A DNA stretch of 57,741 nt from an uncultured SAR116 cluster alpha proteobacterium (GTDB taxonomy: Bacteria; Pseudomonadota; Alphaproteobacteria; Puniceispirillales; Marisalimonadaceae). The stretch is taken from assembly GCA_902595515.1 (NCBI GenBank), contig CACJQK010000009.1, forward strand, positions 1 to 57,741. Reading direction: 5' to 3'. Made by a program: the position numbers and the translations under genes. The notes under the pieces are model-generated. The model was not told the origin of the DNA. It did not search any database and worked only from the letters and a program-made list of their open reading frames with translations. Positions 26,264-34,631 of the stretch are shown here, one piece after another. How positions within the stretch are numbered: the stretch's first letter is position 1; the number at the start of each line of letters is the position of its first letter.

Positions 26264-27613
26264 ATGTTAAAGGTTGTTTTAATTGGGAGACCTAACGTTG
26301 GTAAATCTACTTTATTTAATCGTTTAGTTCGTTCACAAAAGGCAATAGTCAATGATGAACCTGGTGTTACTAGAGACAGAAAATATGGTCAGGCAAATTT
26401 AGTTGATTTAAGTTTTATTATAGTTGATACAGCTGGTATGGATGACTCCTTAAAAGGAACAACACAAAATGATATCAGACAACAGAGTAAATTTGCAATT
26501 GAAGAAGCAAACATTATATTTTTCGTCATTGACGGTCGAGTAGGAGTTTTACCAGTTGAGAAAATATTTGCTAATAATTTAAAAAAACAAAACAAACCAG
26601 TCGCTATTTTGATAAACAAAAGTGAAGGCTCAAAAGGTTTTCTTGGATTAAGTGAGGCAACCTCTTTAGGCTTTGAAAATGTTATTCCAATTTCTGCGGA
26701 ACAAGGAGAAGGATTAAGTGATATATATGATTTTTTAAAGGAAAATTTTAAAGCAGAAAATTCAAAAATATTTCAAAATAAAGTGTCCAATTATCATAAT
26801 AAATCTCCGATTAGAATTAGTGTTACAGGAAGGCCTAATACGGGTAAATCAACTTTAATAAATAATATAATAGGAGAAAATAGGTTAGTTACTGGAACAG
26901 ATGCTGGAATAACTAGAGACTCTATAGAAATTAATTGGAATTATGAAAATCATGATTTTTGTTTAATTGACACAGCTGGCCTCAGAAGGAAATCAAAAAT
27001 AACTAAAAATTTAGAAAAAGATATGATTAGTGATACATTGAGGTCTATAAAATTTAGTCAAATTTGCATTTTATTAGTTGATGCTTCCAAAAACATAGAT
27101 AAACAAGATTTAACTATTGCAAGAATGATAATAGGAGAAGGTAGAGGTATTATTATAGGTGCAAACAAATGGGACAAAGTAAATGACCAAAACATTTTTA
27201 GAGATAATATTATAAATAAATTATCCACATCCTTATCACAAATCAAAGAAATACCAATAGTGTTCATGTCAGGTCTTCATAAAAAAGGAATTGATAAATT
27301 ATTTGAAAAAATTTTTTATATAAATGAAAAGATTAATACTAGAATTACTACTGGAAAATTAAATAAATGGTTATCAACTATAATAGAAAATAACCCACCA
27401 CCGTTGTATAAAGGAAAAAAAAATAATATTAGATATATAACACAATTTAATATTAAACCTCCAACATTTGCTTTATTTATGTCTAGTCCAGATCATCTAC
27501 CAAATAGTTATAAGCGTTTTTTATTGGGATCAATTGTTAAAACTTTTAATTTATTTGGAGTTCCGATTAGAATTATGTTTAGAAAGGGAAATAATCCCTA
27601 TGTAAAAAAGTAA
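26264..27613 (+). CDS. der: GTPase Der (EngA)
   Basis: Ribosome assembly GTPase for the 50S subunit, 449 residues. Two consecutive G domains are visible: the first with GRPNVGKSTLFNRLV and DTAGMDD, the second (from about residue 185) with GRPNTGKSTLINNIIG, DTAGLRRKS and GANKWDKV. They are followed by the C-terminal KH-like domain (PPPLYKGKKNNIRYITQ). TAAGGTTAAAG precedes the ATG. It converges with the stator operon, with 5 bases between stops. Confidence 0.96.
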   Translation: MLKVVLIGRPNVGKSTLFNRLVRSQKAIVNDEPGVTRDRKYGQANLVDLSFIIVDTAGMDDSLKGTTQNDIRQQSKFAIEEANIIFFVIDGRVGVLPVEKIFANNLKKQNKPVAILINKSEGSKGFLGLSEATSLGFENVIPISAEQGEGLSDIYDFLKENFKAENSKIFQNKVSNYHNKSPIRISVTGRPNTGKSTLINNIIGENRLVTGTDAGITRDSIEINWNYENHDFCLIDTAGLRRKSKITKNLEKDMISDTLRSIKFSQICILLVDASKNIDKQDLTIARMIIGEGRGIIIGANKWDKVNDQNIFRDNIINKLSTSLSQIKEIPIVFMSGLHKKGIDKLFEKIFYINEKINTRITTGKLNKWLSTIIENNPPPLYKGKKNNIRYITQFNIKPPTFALFMSSPDHLPNSYKRFLLGSIVKTFNLFGVPIRIMFRKGNNPYVKK

Positions 27614-27618
27614 ATTAA

Positions 27619-28428
27619 TTAAGATACATTTGTAGAAATATTTAATTCATTCGCTGTTTTTAGCTCATTACTTTCTATAATCTTATTTTCGATTTTATCT
27701 ATGCTCTGATTTTGTTCTTCTAAAGCTTCATTTTTGATTCTTAACTCTTGTTCTTTAGAAATTTTATCCTTTTCTAATTTTATTCTTTTGTTAATAACTT
27801 TTATTATATCTGCATCATCTCTTTCAATGGTTTTAAAAAAAGAACCAAGAATTGATTTTCTTTTGATTACACCAACAATTTTCATTTCCTTAGTAATTCT
27901 CTCTAGTGCGTTATCGATTTTTTTTAGAGCAACACCTGATATACGCTGGTCTATATATTCTTTTTCCATAGCAGCTCTTATTCTCAAACCAGTATTTGTT
28001 TTAATTTTCATCAGTCTAGTACAAGCTGTGTTAGTTCTTCTAATAACTTCATCACCTAGTTCTTCTAACTGCATTCTAGATGGTTTCGGTACTCGAATAT
28101 GGATGAATTGTGATCCAGGTTCATTTTTAGCTGGAAAGCCATTGTTCTTTATAAAATTTAACACTTCTTCTATTTGTTCTTTATTATAAATCATCAATTC
28201 AATTTTCATTGGATCGTCAGGTGACTCAACATTTCCCAATTCTGCAAGTCTTCTCGGACGACCTTTGAGTGTCAACTTAAGCCCTCTGAAAACTGCAATA
28301 TTAGCATCCTCTGGCTTTATTTCAGTTAAAGAAACAGCAAAATCTTCAAGTGCATTCTCCATGTTAGCTATTGCTTCTGGAGAATATCCTTCATCAAGAT
28401 TAGCTGAAATATAATTTCCTTCATCCAT
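27619..28428 (-). CDS. ribosome-recycling-factor-like protein in the stator operon
   Basis: A 269-residue protein whose residues ~18-185 align by eye along the whole length of ribosome recycling factor. The N-terminal helix is MENALEDFAVSLTEI, with VFRGLKLTLKGRPRRLAELG next (compare E. coli IVVEYYGTPTPLRQLASV), then the KIELMIYNKEQIEEVLNFIK strand-helix. The hinge IHIRVPKPSRMQLEEL corresponds to DIRVPLPPLTEERRKDL, and a long Arg-rich helix follows. A further ~85 residues, highly charged and probably coiled, form a C-terminal extension that RRF lacks. It is the third gene of the pomA-pomB operon, 36 bases after pomB, with AGGATATGAA before its ATG. A true frr would normally lie with tsf-pyrH elsewhere. 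The function is unknown. The fold assignment is inference from motif alignment. Confidence 0.65.
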   Translation of the reverse strand: MDEGNYISANLDEGYSPEAIANMENALEDFAVSLTEIKPEDANIAVFRGLKLTLKGRPRRLAELGNVESPDDPMKIELMIYNKEQIEEVLNFIKNNGFPAKNEPGSQFIHIRVPKPSRMQLEELGDEVIRRTNTACTRLMKIKTNTGLRIRAAMEKEYIDQRISGVALKKIDNALERITKEMKIVGVIKRKSILGSFFKTIERDDADIIKVINKRIKLEKDKISKEQELRIKNEALEEQNQSIDKIENKIIESNELKTANELNISTNVS

Positions 28429-28464
28429 ATTTCATATCCTACCTGAATTATATAAAAGTTAAAG

Positions 28465-29646
28465 TTAGTACTTTATCTCAATTTCTATTCTTCGGTTTTT
28501 TTCTCTTCCTTGTTTTGTGTCATTTTGCTCTATTGGTTTAGTTTCGCCAAAACTAATCGCTCTAAGTTTATCTGAGGGAATTGTACCAGATTTTGATAAT
28601 TCTTGGACAACACTAGATGCTCTAGCTGCAGCTAGATCCCAATTATCTCTATATTGACCACCGAAAATTAATGGGACGTCATCAGTATGACCAGATACAT
28701 TAATTTGACCAGCACCCTTACCACTTACCTTAGCAATTTTTTGCATTATTGCTCTAGCTTGCTTTGTTAGTTTTGCAGATCCAGAACTAAATGCACCAGC
28801 AGAACCAACAGTTACTACAACTCTATCTTTTTCTCGTTGAACTTCTGCTAAGCCTTTTCCAATTTCTTGCTTTAATGCTACTCTTAATTGATCTTCACTA
28901 AACTCTGCCTTTTTAGTTTTTTCTTGAATTTCCTTTTTACTATTAGAGCTCTGTTTTTCAAGATTATTCATCTGATCTTTTAAAACTTTGTTTTCGATTG
29001 TTGCTGATGCCATTTTCTGAATATCTTGATTTATCCCACCAATAAGTACATCTGTTTCAGTAGCACCCGTATTTTCGCGAGCTTTCTCAACGGCATCAAC
29101 AGTATCTTTTATCAATTTTGAAATTTCTTTTGACGTTTTTTCTTTTGTATTGACACTTACTAAAACTTTATCATTTATAGTTTCAACTTTCACATTTTCA
29201 GAAGATAAATTGTTCTTTATTTCTTCACTTAAATTTTTTGCCTCTAAAACCTCTTTAGAATTACTTTTAGCACTATCTCCTTCGTCAATTTCAGATTTCA
29301 AGTCTAAATTTTTTTGCTCTGCGTCTGTAGTTTGCTGGGTTAGATTTTTAGTAACTGATGGTGCAGGAGACGGACTAAAATCTAAGGATAATACAGTTGT
29401 ACCTTTAGGTTGTTCTACAACTGGAACTATTCTTTGAATTCCAAAGGCGTTCTTTAAGCTACCACTAATCTGTTTAAATTTTGGAACATTAAACTCTGCA
29501 AAAGATAAGATTAATACAAAGAAAGCCATTAATAAGGTAGCCATATCAGCAAATGTAGCCATCCATGCAGGAGCACCTTTGGGTGGGCATTTAGGACATT
29601 CTTCTTCTTCTTCTTCGTCTCTTCCTTCTATTTGTGCTTCAGCCAT
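28465..29646 (-). CDS. pomB: PomB/MotB-like stator protein with OmpA domain
   Basis: Flagellar-motor stator subunit of 393 residues. An acidic N-terminus with CPKC (Cys17, Cys20) leads into APAWMATFADMATLLMAFFV, where Asp34 is the expected ion-binding residue of the channel helix. A long linker (about 60-260), mostly hydrophilic and coiled, precedes the OmpA-like peptidoglycan-binding domain (INVSGHTDDVP, NWDLAAARASSVV, FGETKPI, NRRIEIEI). At 393 residues it is longer than typical PomB (about 315) because of the linker. The ATG at 29646 has GGAG 6 bases upstream; an in-frame TTG at 29658 is less likely. It follows pomA by 26 bases. Confidence 0.9.
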   Translation of the reverse strand: MAEAQIEGRDEEEEEECPKCPPKGAPAWMATFADMATLLMAFFVLILSFAEFNVPKFKQISGSLKNAFGIQRIVPVVEQPKGTTVLSLDFSPSPAPSVTKNLTQQTTDAEQKNLDLKSEIDEGDSAKSNSKEVLEAKNLSEEIKNNLSSENVKVETINDKVLVSVNTKEKTSKEISKLIKDTVDAVEKARENTGATETDVLIGGINQDIQKMASATIENKVLKDQMNNLEKQSSNSKKEIQEKTKKAEFSEDQLRVALKQEIGKGLAEVQREKDRVVVTVGSAGAFSSGSAKLTKQARAIMQKIAKVSGKGAGQINVSGHTDDVPLIFGGQYRDNWDLAAARASSVVQELSKSGTIPSDKLRAISFGETKPIEQNDTKQGREKNRRIEIEIKY

Positions 29647-29672
29647 GATAAACTCCAAATTATTAAAACAAA

Positions 29673-30437
29673 CTAAGCAGCTTCTTCTATTTGAGCTTGT
29701 ATTTTTGGGGGCATGAGAGCTACCAACTGATCAGTTATGTTTCTTGGACTTTCACCTCTAGAAATATATTTAAGTCCCATTACAACCATTTCTCTATAAA
29801 GTAATTCGTGAGCTGAATAACCTTCAAGTTTAGTAACAATAGGCATAAAAATACAGTTCGCTATCATAGCTCCATATAATGTTGTTAACAAAGCAACTGC
29901 CATTGCAGGACCAATTGCTTTTGGATCAGCCATATTACCTAACATAGCAACTAACCCAATTAAAGTTCCAATCATCCCCATTGCAGGTGCTAAATCTACC
30001 CAAGCTTGAAATACACCTGTCATATCCTCATGCCTTGATTTCATAGCTTTAACTTCTTTGTTTAATTGTTCCGTTAATTTAGTTTCATCTGCACCATCAA
30101 CAAGCATCTGAAGTCCTTTTTCAAAAAATTTATCTGGTACTTCTTGACCTTCAAGCGCCATCATTCCGTCTTTTCTAGCAATACCAGCAAGTTCTGTAAT
30201 TCTTGTGATTAACTCGTCATGTTTTTTTGCTCCTGGCATAAAAACTTTTACAAGGGTTCCAAAGGAGGCTAGAAACATTGGTAACGTTGACCTATACATA
30301 ACTGCAAAGAAGGTGCCTCCAATAACAATCAACATAGAAGGTGTATCAATAAATGCTCCAAGTCCACCAGAAGAAATCATTGCTCCAGCTATCATTCCAA
30401 GGGTGCCTATAAGTCCAATCAAAGATGCTATATCCAT
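29673..30437 (-). CDS. pomA: PomA/MotA-like stator channel protein
   Basis: Four-helix stator subunit of 254 residues, the length of Vibrio PomA, which forms the ion channel and presses on the flagellar rotor. Features are the start MDIASLIGLIGTLGMIAGAM, VGG-like IVIGGTFFAVMYRS, a cytoplasmic loop (about 55-145) with charged KAMKSRHEDM, and helices 3-4 with APAMGMIGTLIGLVAMLG and VALLTTLYGAMIANCIF. The similarity is to sodium-type PomA rather than to E. coli MotA, suggesting a Na+ motor, though ion choice is inference. It is the first gene of a stator operon, preceded by a sigma-54-like promoter. No other flagellar gene is in the window. Confidence 0.9.
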   Translation of the reverse strand: MDIASLIGLIGTLGMIAGAMISSGGLGAFIDTPSMLIVIGGTFFAVMYRSTLPMFLASFGTLVKVFMPGAKKHDELITRITELAGIARKDGMMALEGQEVPDKFFEKGLQMLVDGADETKLTEQLNKEVKAMKSRHEDMTGVFQAWVDLAPAMGMIGTLIGLVAMLGNMADPKAIGPAMAVALLTTLYGAMIANCIFMPIVTKLEGYSAHELLYREMVVMGLKYISRGESPRNITDQLVALMPPKIQAQIEEAA

Positions 30438-30470
30438 TTTCTTGCCTTTTTTAGTTTAAAATAATGATAA

Positions 30471-30500
30471 TAGGCATAAATTCTGCAAGAATGAGACCAA
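30471..30500. promoter_or_regulatory. sigma-54-like -24/-12 element(s) between pomA and the DUF1566 gene
   Basis: Minus strand, toward pomA: TTGGTCTCATTCTTGCA (30500-30484) has GG-N10-GC spacing with strong TTGG and TTGCA blocks; initiation would be near 30472, about 35 bases before the pomA ATG. Plus strand, toward the DUF1566 gene: TAGGCATAAATTCTGCA (30471-30487) also has GG-N10-GC but is weaker. Both use the same GC at 30485-30486, so RNA polymerase could occupy only one direction at a time. rpoN lies 1 kb away. Confidence 0.5.
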
Positions 30501-30538
30501 AATGAAAATAATCATAAAAAAACTTATCGGAGTTTGTT

Positions 30539-31033
30539 ATGTCAAAATTAAATTCATCATTCCCTAAAATTTATACTATTATTATAATATTACTATTCTT
30601 GTTTAATTTCAATAACGTGTGGGCTACTAATTTTATATCTAGGGGATACTATGTTATAGATTTAAGTCAAAAATTAGAATGGATGACTTGTACAGTTGGT
30701 ATGAAATGGGATCAAAATAAATGCATAGGTAAACCAATAAAGGTAAAGTTGGACCAAATAGATTCTATTATTAGTCAAGCTAATGATCAACTTGAAGGAA
30801 ATTGGCGTTTGCCAAACAGAAAAGAATTAGAAAGTCTGGTATGTAAAGATTGTAAAACTGTTAAAATAAATTTAAAAATATTCCCTAATACACCAGCTGA
30901 ATCCTTTTGGACTAGTGAAAAAAATCCTTGGCAATCTCAATTTATGTGGACTGTTAATTTTTTTACAGGTCACACGTTTGGTAGATTTCCAGGTTTTATA
31001 CCTAATCATGTGAGATTGGTAAGAGACAGATAA
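30539..31033 (+). CDS. exported DUF1566 (Lcl C-terminal-like) domain protein
   Basis: A 164-residue protein with a signal peptide (hydrophobic IYTIIIILLFLFNFNNVWA, cleavage after VWA). The DUF1566 domain typical of surface or periplasmic proteins follows: a Trp-rich start (LEWMTCTVGMKWDQNKCIGK), WRLPNRKELESLVCKDC, FPNTPAESFWTSEK, then a final HVRLVRDR. Four Cys residues could form two disulfides. In other bacteria this fold occurs in adhesin-like and lectin-like proteins; no substrate is implied here. It diverges from the stator operon. GGAG lies before the ATG. Confidence 0.8.
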   Translation: MSKLNSSFPKIYTIIIILLFLFNFNNVWATNFISRGYYVIDLSQKLEWMTCTVGMKWDQNKCIGKPIKVKLDQIDSIISQANDQLEGNWRLPNRKELESLVCKDCKTVKINLKIFPNTPAESFWTSEKNPWQSQFMWTVNFFTGHTFGRFPGFIPNHVRLVRDR

Positions 31034-31036
31034 TAT

Positions 31037-31072
31037 TTAGCTAATTTTTTTTTTAAAAAAATAATTAGCTAA
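31037..31072. terminator. bidirectional hairpin terminator
   Basis: The 10-base arms TTAGCTAATT (31037-31046) and AATTAGCTAA (31063-31072) flank a T-run then A-run. The hairpin therefore has a U-rich tract for transcripts from either strand. It ends the DUF1566 gene and overlaps the stop codon of the convergent small membrane protein. Confidence 0.6.
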
Positions 31073-31288
31073 TTTTATCAAAAACATTATTACTCCTAGG
31101 ATAATTATTAAAGTTGCTGCGTTAGTTGGAGTAATAAAATCTAAATAATGTAAATTGTCACTTTGTATGAGTGCAAATAATATTATAAACACAACAGCTA
31201 ACAAAAAAAATCTAATAATGTAACAATTTCTACACCTGTAAGGTTTTTCTATTTTTTTATTAGATAATGTTTTATTTTTATTTACCAT
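31037..31288 (-). CDS. hypothetical small membrane protein with CxxC
   Basis: An 83-residue protein with a basic N-terminus containing YRCRNCYIIR, then two hydrophobic segments (about 28-45 and 56-76) and a Lys-rich end. The CxxC could bind metal or form a disulfide. No family was recognised. It lies between the DUF1566 gene and rpoN, with 246 AT-rich bases separating it from the divergent rpoN in which I see no further gene. Confidence 0.5.
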   Translation of the reverse strand: MVNKNKTLSNKKIEKPYRCRNCYIIRFFLLAVVFIILFALIQSDNLHYLDFITPTNAATLIIILGVIMFLIKLANYFFKKKIS

Positions 31289-31534
31289 AAAGAAATACCA
31301 ATTTTTTGAGCCAAATATTTGACTTTCTATTTTAAATAAAAAAAAATTTTTTTAAAACATTAAAAAATGAAACAGGTTAACATATTGTTTTATTTGAGAT
31401 TTTTACTTTAAAATGGTTATCTTAAAGTCATTTTTTTGTTATTTTTTTTTGTCAAATTAAGATTTTGATTTTGTTAAGATTAATTGATTTTATTTGTTTC
31501 ATTATTTCGAGTTAATCAAGAAACGGAGATTTAA

Positions 31535-33019
31535 ATGAAATTGGGTCAACAGTTAAAAATTAAACAAAATCAGTCATTGATTATGACACCTCAGTTACAA
31601 CAAGCGATAAAATTATTGCAATTAACTAATATTGAATTAGCAGAATTCATAGATAAAGCAAAAGTAGAAAATCCTTTTTTGAAAGAAAATGACCAAACAA
31701 TAATTAAGAAAGTTGTAGAAGAACAAAATTTAGATACACACAATAATATGAATAGTTTACTAGATCCACTAAAGAAAGAAAGTAAACTTGAATTGGAAAA
31801 TATTTTTGATTCACACATTTCTTCGAGTTCAAAAATAGAAAATAAAAAACTGTATGAAAAAGAAATTATTAGATCGGGAAAAGATAAATCTGCGGGGGAG
31901 GTTATTGAGAAAACACTTAAGCATCAAGTATCTCTGAGAGAACATATTATTAATCAAATAAACATAAACTTTAAAGATACTGACAATAAAAGTGTTGCTA
32001 TTGGGATGATAGATTATCTTCATCCAAGTGGATGGTTTGTTTTTTCAGAATGTGAAGTTGCAAATGATTTGAATGTCGATATTTCTGTAGTTAAAAAAAC
32101 ACTTTTGATGCTAAAAAATCTTGAGCCAATTGGAATATTTTCTCAAAATTTGGAAGAGTGCTTAAAGCTTCAGTTAATTGAAAATAAAAAATATAATCGG
32201 CAATTTGAAATTCTTCTTAAAAATTTATATATGCTACCGTTAGGAAAGTTTAAACAGGTTAGTAAACTTTGCAAAGTTTCAGAAGAAAAATTATTTCAAA
32301 TGATTAGGTCATTAAAGACACTTAATCCGAAACCAGCTGAACAGTTTAATCAAGAAAGTATATATATAGATCAGCCTGATGTGATTGTTACAAAATCTGC
32401 AAAAGGATGGCGTATTGATTTAAATGGATCAACTTTACCAACCATTAATTTAGATGAAAGTTACATTCAAGAAATTGATAATTATAAACTCGATGAAAAA
32501 GGGAATAATTTTGCTTTAGAAAAAATTGGAGAAGCGCGTTGGTTAAAAAAAGCAGTCGAACAAAGAAATAAAACCATCTTAAAAGTTACATCTGAGATTG
32601 TAAAAAAGCAACTTGGATTCTTTAGGCACGGTTTAAGTCATATGAAGCCTATGATACTTAAAGATATTTCAGATGCTATTGGGATGCATGAAAGCACAGT
32701 TTCTAGGGTTACAAATAGTAAACTTATTTTGACGGAATGGGGTGTCATGCCATTGAAAAACTTTTTCTCTGCATCAATTTCAGGTTCAGAAAATTCAGAA
32801 TTACATGCAGCTTCTGCGGTTAGAGAAGCTATAAAAACTTTAATTACGTCTGAAATTGCAGGCAAGCCATTAAGTGACGATAAATTAGCTGGAATTTTGA
32901 ATAAAGAAGGTATGGATATTGCCAGAAGAACAGTAGCAAAATATAGAGATATGTTAAATATACCATCTAGTTCACAAAGAAGAAAACAATCCAGATTATT
33001 AAAGTATGCATCAAATTAA
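31535..33019 (+). CDS. rpoN: RNA polymerase sigma-54 factor
   Basis: A 494-residue sigma factor for -24/-12 promoters that depends on AAA+ activators. Region I is Gln/Leu-rich (QSLIMTPQLQQAIKLLQLTN), a core-binding domain occupies the middle (about 110-300), and the C-terminal part has the HTH near ISDAIGMHESTVSRVTNSK. The RpoN box, which reads the -24 element, is intact as ARRTVAKYRD. CGGAG precedes the ATG by 8 bases. Sigma-54 in such an AT-rich genome usually serves nitrogen control or motility; here the neighbours are stator and bactofilin genes. Confidence 0.95.
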   Translation: MKLGQQLKIKQNQSLIMTPQLQQAIKLLQLTNIELAEFIDKAKVENPFLKENDQTIIKKVVEEQNLDTHNNMNSLLDPLKKESKLELENIFDSHISSSSKIENKKLYEKEIIRSGKDKSAGEVIEKTLKHQVSLREHIINQININFKDTDNKSVAIGMIDYLHPSGWFVFSECEVANDLNVDISVVKKTLLMLKNLEPIGIFSQNLEECLKLQLIENKKYNRQFEILLKNLYMLPLGKFKQVSKLCKVSEEKLFQMIRSLKTLNPKPAEQFNQESIYIDQPDVIVTKSAKGWRIDLNGSTLPTINLDESYIQEIDNYKLDEKGNNFALEKIGEARWLKKAVEQRNKTILKVTSEIVKKQLGFFRHGLSHMKPMILKDISDAIGMHESTVSRVTNSKLILTEWGVMPLKNFFSASISGSENSELHAASAVREAIKTLITSEIAGKPLSDDKLAGILNKEGMDIARRTVAKYRDMLNIPSSSQRRKQSRLLKYASN

Positions 33020-33033
33020 ATGATACATGTAAT

Positions 33034-33222
33034 TTAAATAATGTTAAATAAATTTTTAAAATTGTCGGATTTAGAATTCAATATAGATTTCAAAGGAATT
33101 TTATTTTTACGCTGTTTTACGCCTTTTTGATCAAAGTAGTCTATCTGAATTATAAAGTCGTTTAAGTTATTTAATAAAAATTTTTGATTATTTACTGGTT
33201 TATTTATCTCTTCTAAAGGCAT
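33034..33222 (-). CDS. hypothetical 62-residue protein
   Basis: A small Asn/Lys-rich protein (start MPLEEINKPVNNQKFLL, end SDNFKNLFNII) with no membrane segment or known motif. GGAG lies 7 bases before the ATG and the gene follows the LytM peptidase gene on the same strand after 53 bases, which supports real translation. It converges with rpoN, 14 bases between stops. It may be an accessory of the peptidase/bactofilin module or a chance frame. Confidence 0.45.
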   Translation of the reverse strand: MPLEEINKPVNNQKFLLNNLNDFIIQIDYFDQKGVKQRKNKIPLKSILNSKSDNFKNLFNII

Positions 33223-33275
33223 TTCTTAACTCCATTTTAAATATCGTTTTATGCATTAGTCGTGCCATAAATAGG

Positions 33276-34628
33276 TTAGTTCATATTATTATTTGCATAA
33301 TTTTTTAAGCTTGTTCTACTTAAAAGATTTCTACCTATTTTGATATAAATAGCAGGATTTTGTGATTTCCCATTTACAGAAATTTCATAATGAAGATGTG
33401 CACCTTTTACTTTTCCCGTTCGGCCCATCTTTCCTATAACTTGACCTTCATTAACTAAATCACCTCTCTTTACGTTTATTTTTGCCAGATGACCATATGT
33501 AGTCATAATACCGTAATTATGTCTAATTCTAATAACTTTTCCAAAAGATCCGTGATATCCAGCAAATACAACAGTACCATCTGCTGACACAGATACATTT
33601 TCTTGCCATGTGCCAGCTAAATCAATACCATGATGCATTCTATATTTACCTGTTACTGGATGTTTTCTAGGACCATATGGACTAGAAACATAGTAATGTT
33701 CCATTGGTGGTTTCAATGGAATGTTTTGAAGAGCATCCTTATAAATAGAGAGTAAATTTATTCTTTCTCTAAGGCTTCTAAAAAAATCATCACCATCTGG
33801 ATCAATATGTTTATTTTTACTGATGCTTGATTTTAAATTTACTAAATCATTATTGTTTAATTGGACATTTATTGATTTAAAAACATCTTCCATTTGAATT
33901 AGTTCATTATCAACTGAAGCAAGAAAACGTAGTGTTTTTACTTTTTCATTTATTTTTGGAGGTAGCGGTACAAAATTGTCATTAAGTTCGTCAGGGACAG
34001 AATTTTCTGAAATAAAAACATTACTTTCGTTTATGGTTGGGAATATAAAATTTTTTGGTAAATCTTGATTTCTCATAGTTTTATTGAACAAATCCATATT
34101 TGTATGTTCAGATGTTTTATACTGATTATTTTTCCTTATAGGTTCTGGCTTATCTTCTTTTAAAGTATTTTGAATTTTGTCTTCATTTTTATTATTTATA
34201 GTTTTATAAGATATTGTATCGTTTTTTTCAGATAGGGAATTATTTCTAACTATAGGCAAAGAAATATTTGATTGATCTTGTGTATTTATATTAACAATCG
34301 TATCAGAATCATTCTCAATTGAGTTGTTAATATTTGCTGAAGCCTCTGTAATTATATCATTCTTTTTGGCAACATCAATTGCTGAGTAAATTCCTTTTGC
34401 AGACCAGTACATAATACTAGTTAATCCTATAATTGTAGTCATTATTACACTAGTATAATGGATTGGTTTAAAAGCTATTTCAATCGGACCTCTTTTAGTA
34501 AATATTAAAAATCTTCTTTCAGAAAACAATCCAACTTTTTTGTTTTTTTTAATTTCTTCTCCGAAACGTTGCCCAGTTTTAACTGGAGGAAGCTTTTTCC
34601 CAAATTTATTTATTGTGGAATTAACCAC
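33276..34628 (-). CDS. membrane-anchored M23 (LytM) family metallopeptidase
   Basis: A 450-residue type II membrane protein with a short cytoplasmic part, a membrane helix near 58-80 and a long Asn-rich periplasmic linker. A helical segment (about 230-310) leads to a C-terminal LytM domain (about 318-440). The zinc ligands are present: HHGIDLAG (His and Asp), and HLHYEI with the HxH pair; GHLAKINVKRGDLV is also typical. Such enzymes cut peptidoglycan cross-links. The start is GTG, coupled to the upstream small membrane protein (GGAG about 9 bases before). It lies divergently beside three bactofilins, a partnership known from bactofilin-directed cell-wall shaping in other bacteria. Confidence 0.9.
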   Translation of the reverse strand: MVNSTINKFGKKLPPVKTGQRFGEEIKKNKKVGLFSERRFLIFTKRGPIEIAFKPIHYTSVIMTTIIGLTSIMYWSAKGIYSAIDVAKKNDIITEASANINNSIENDSDTIVNINTQDQSNISLPIVRNNSLSEKNDTISYKTINNKNEDKIQNTLKEDKPEPIRKNNQYKTSEHTNMDLFNKTMRNQDLPKNFIFPTINESNVFISENSVPDELNDNFVPLPPKINEKVKTLRFLASVDNELIQMEDVFKSINVQLNNNDLVNLKSSISKNKHIDPDGDDFFRSLRERINLLSIYKDALQNIPLKPPMEHYYVSSPYGPRKHPVTGKYRMHHGIDLAGTWQENVSVSADGTVVFAGYHGSFGKVIRIRHNYGIMTTYGHLAKINVKRGDLVNEGQVIGKMGRTGKVKGAHLHYEISVNGKSQNPAIYIKIGRNLLSRTSLKNYANNNMN

Positions 34629-34631
34629 CCA

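Noticed and set aside
31289-31534. Possible small RNA or hidden gene upstream of rpoN
   Set aside because: The segment is T/A homopolymer-rich with stops in all frames and no stable GC-containing hairpin.
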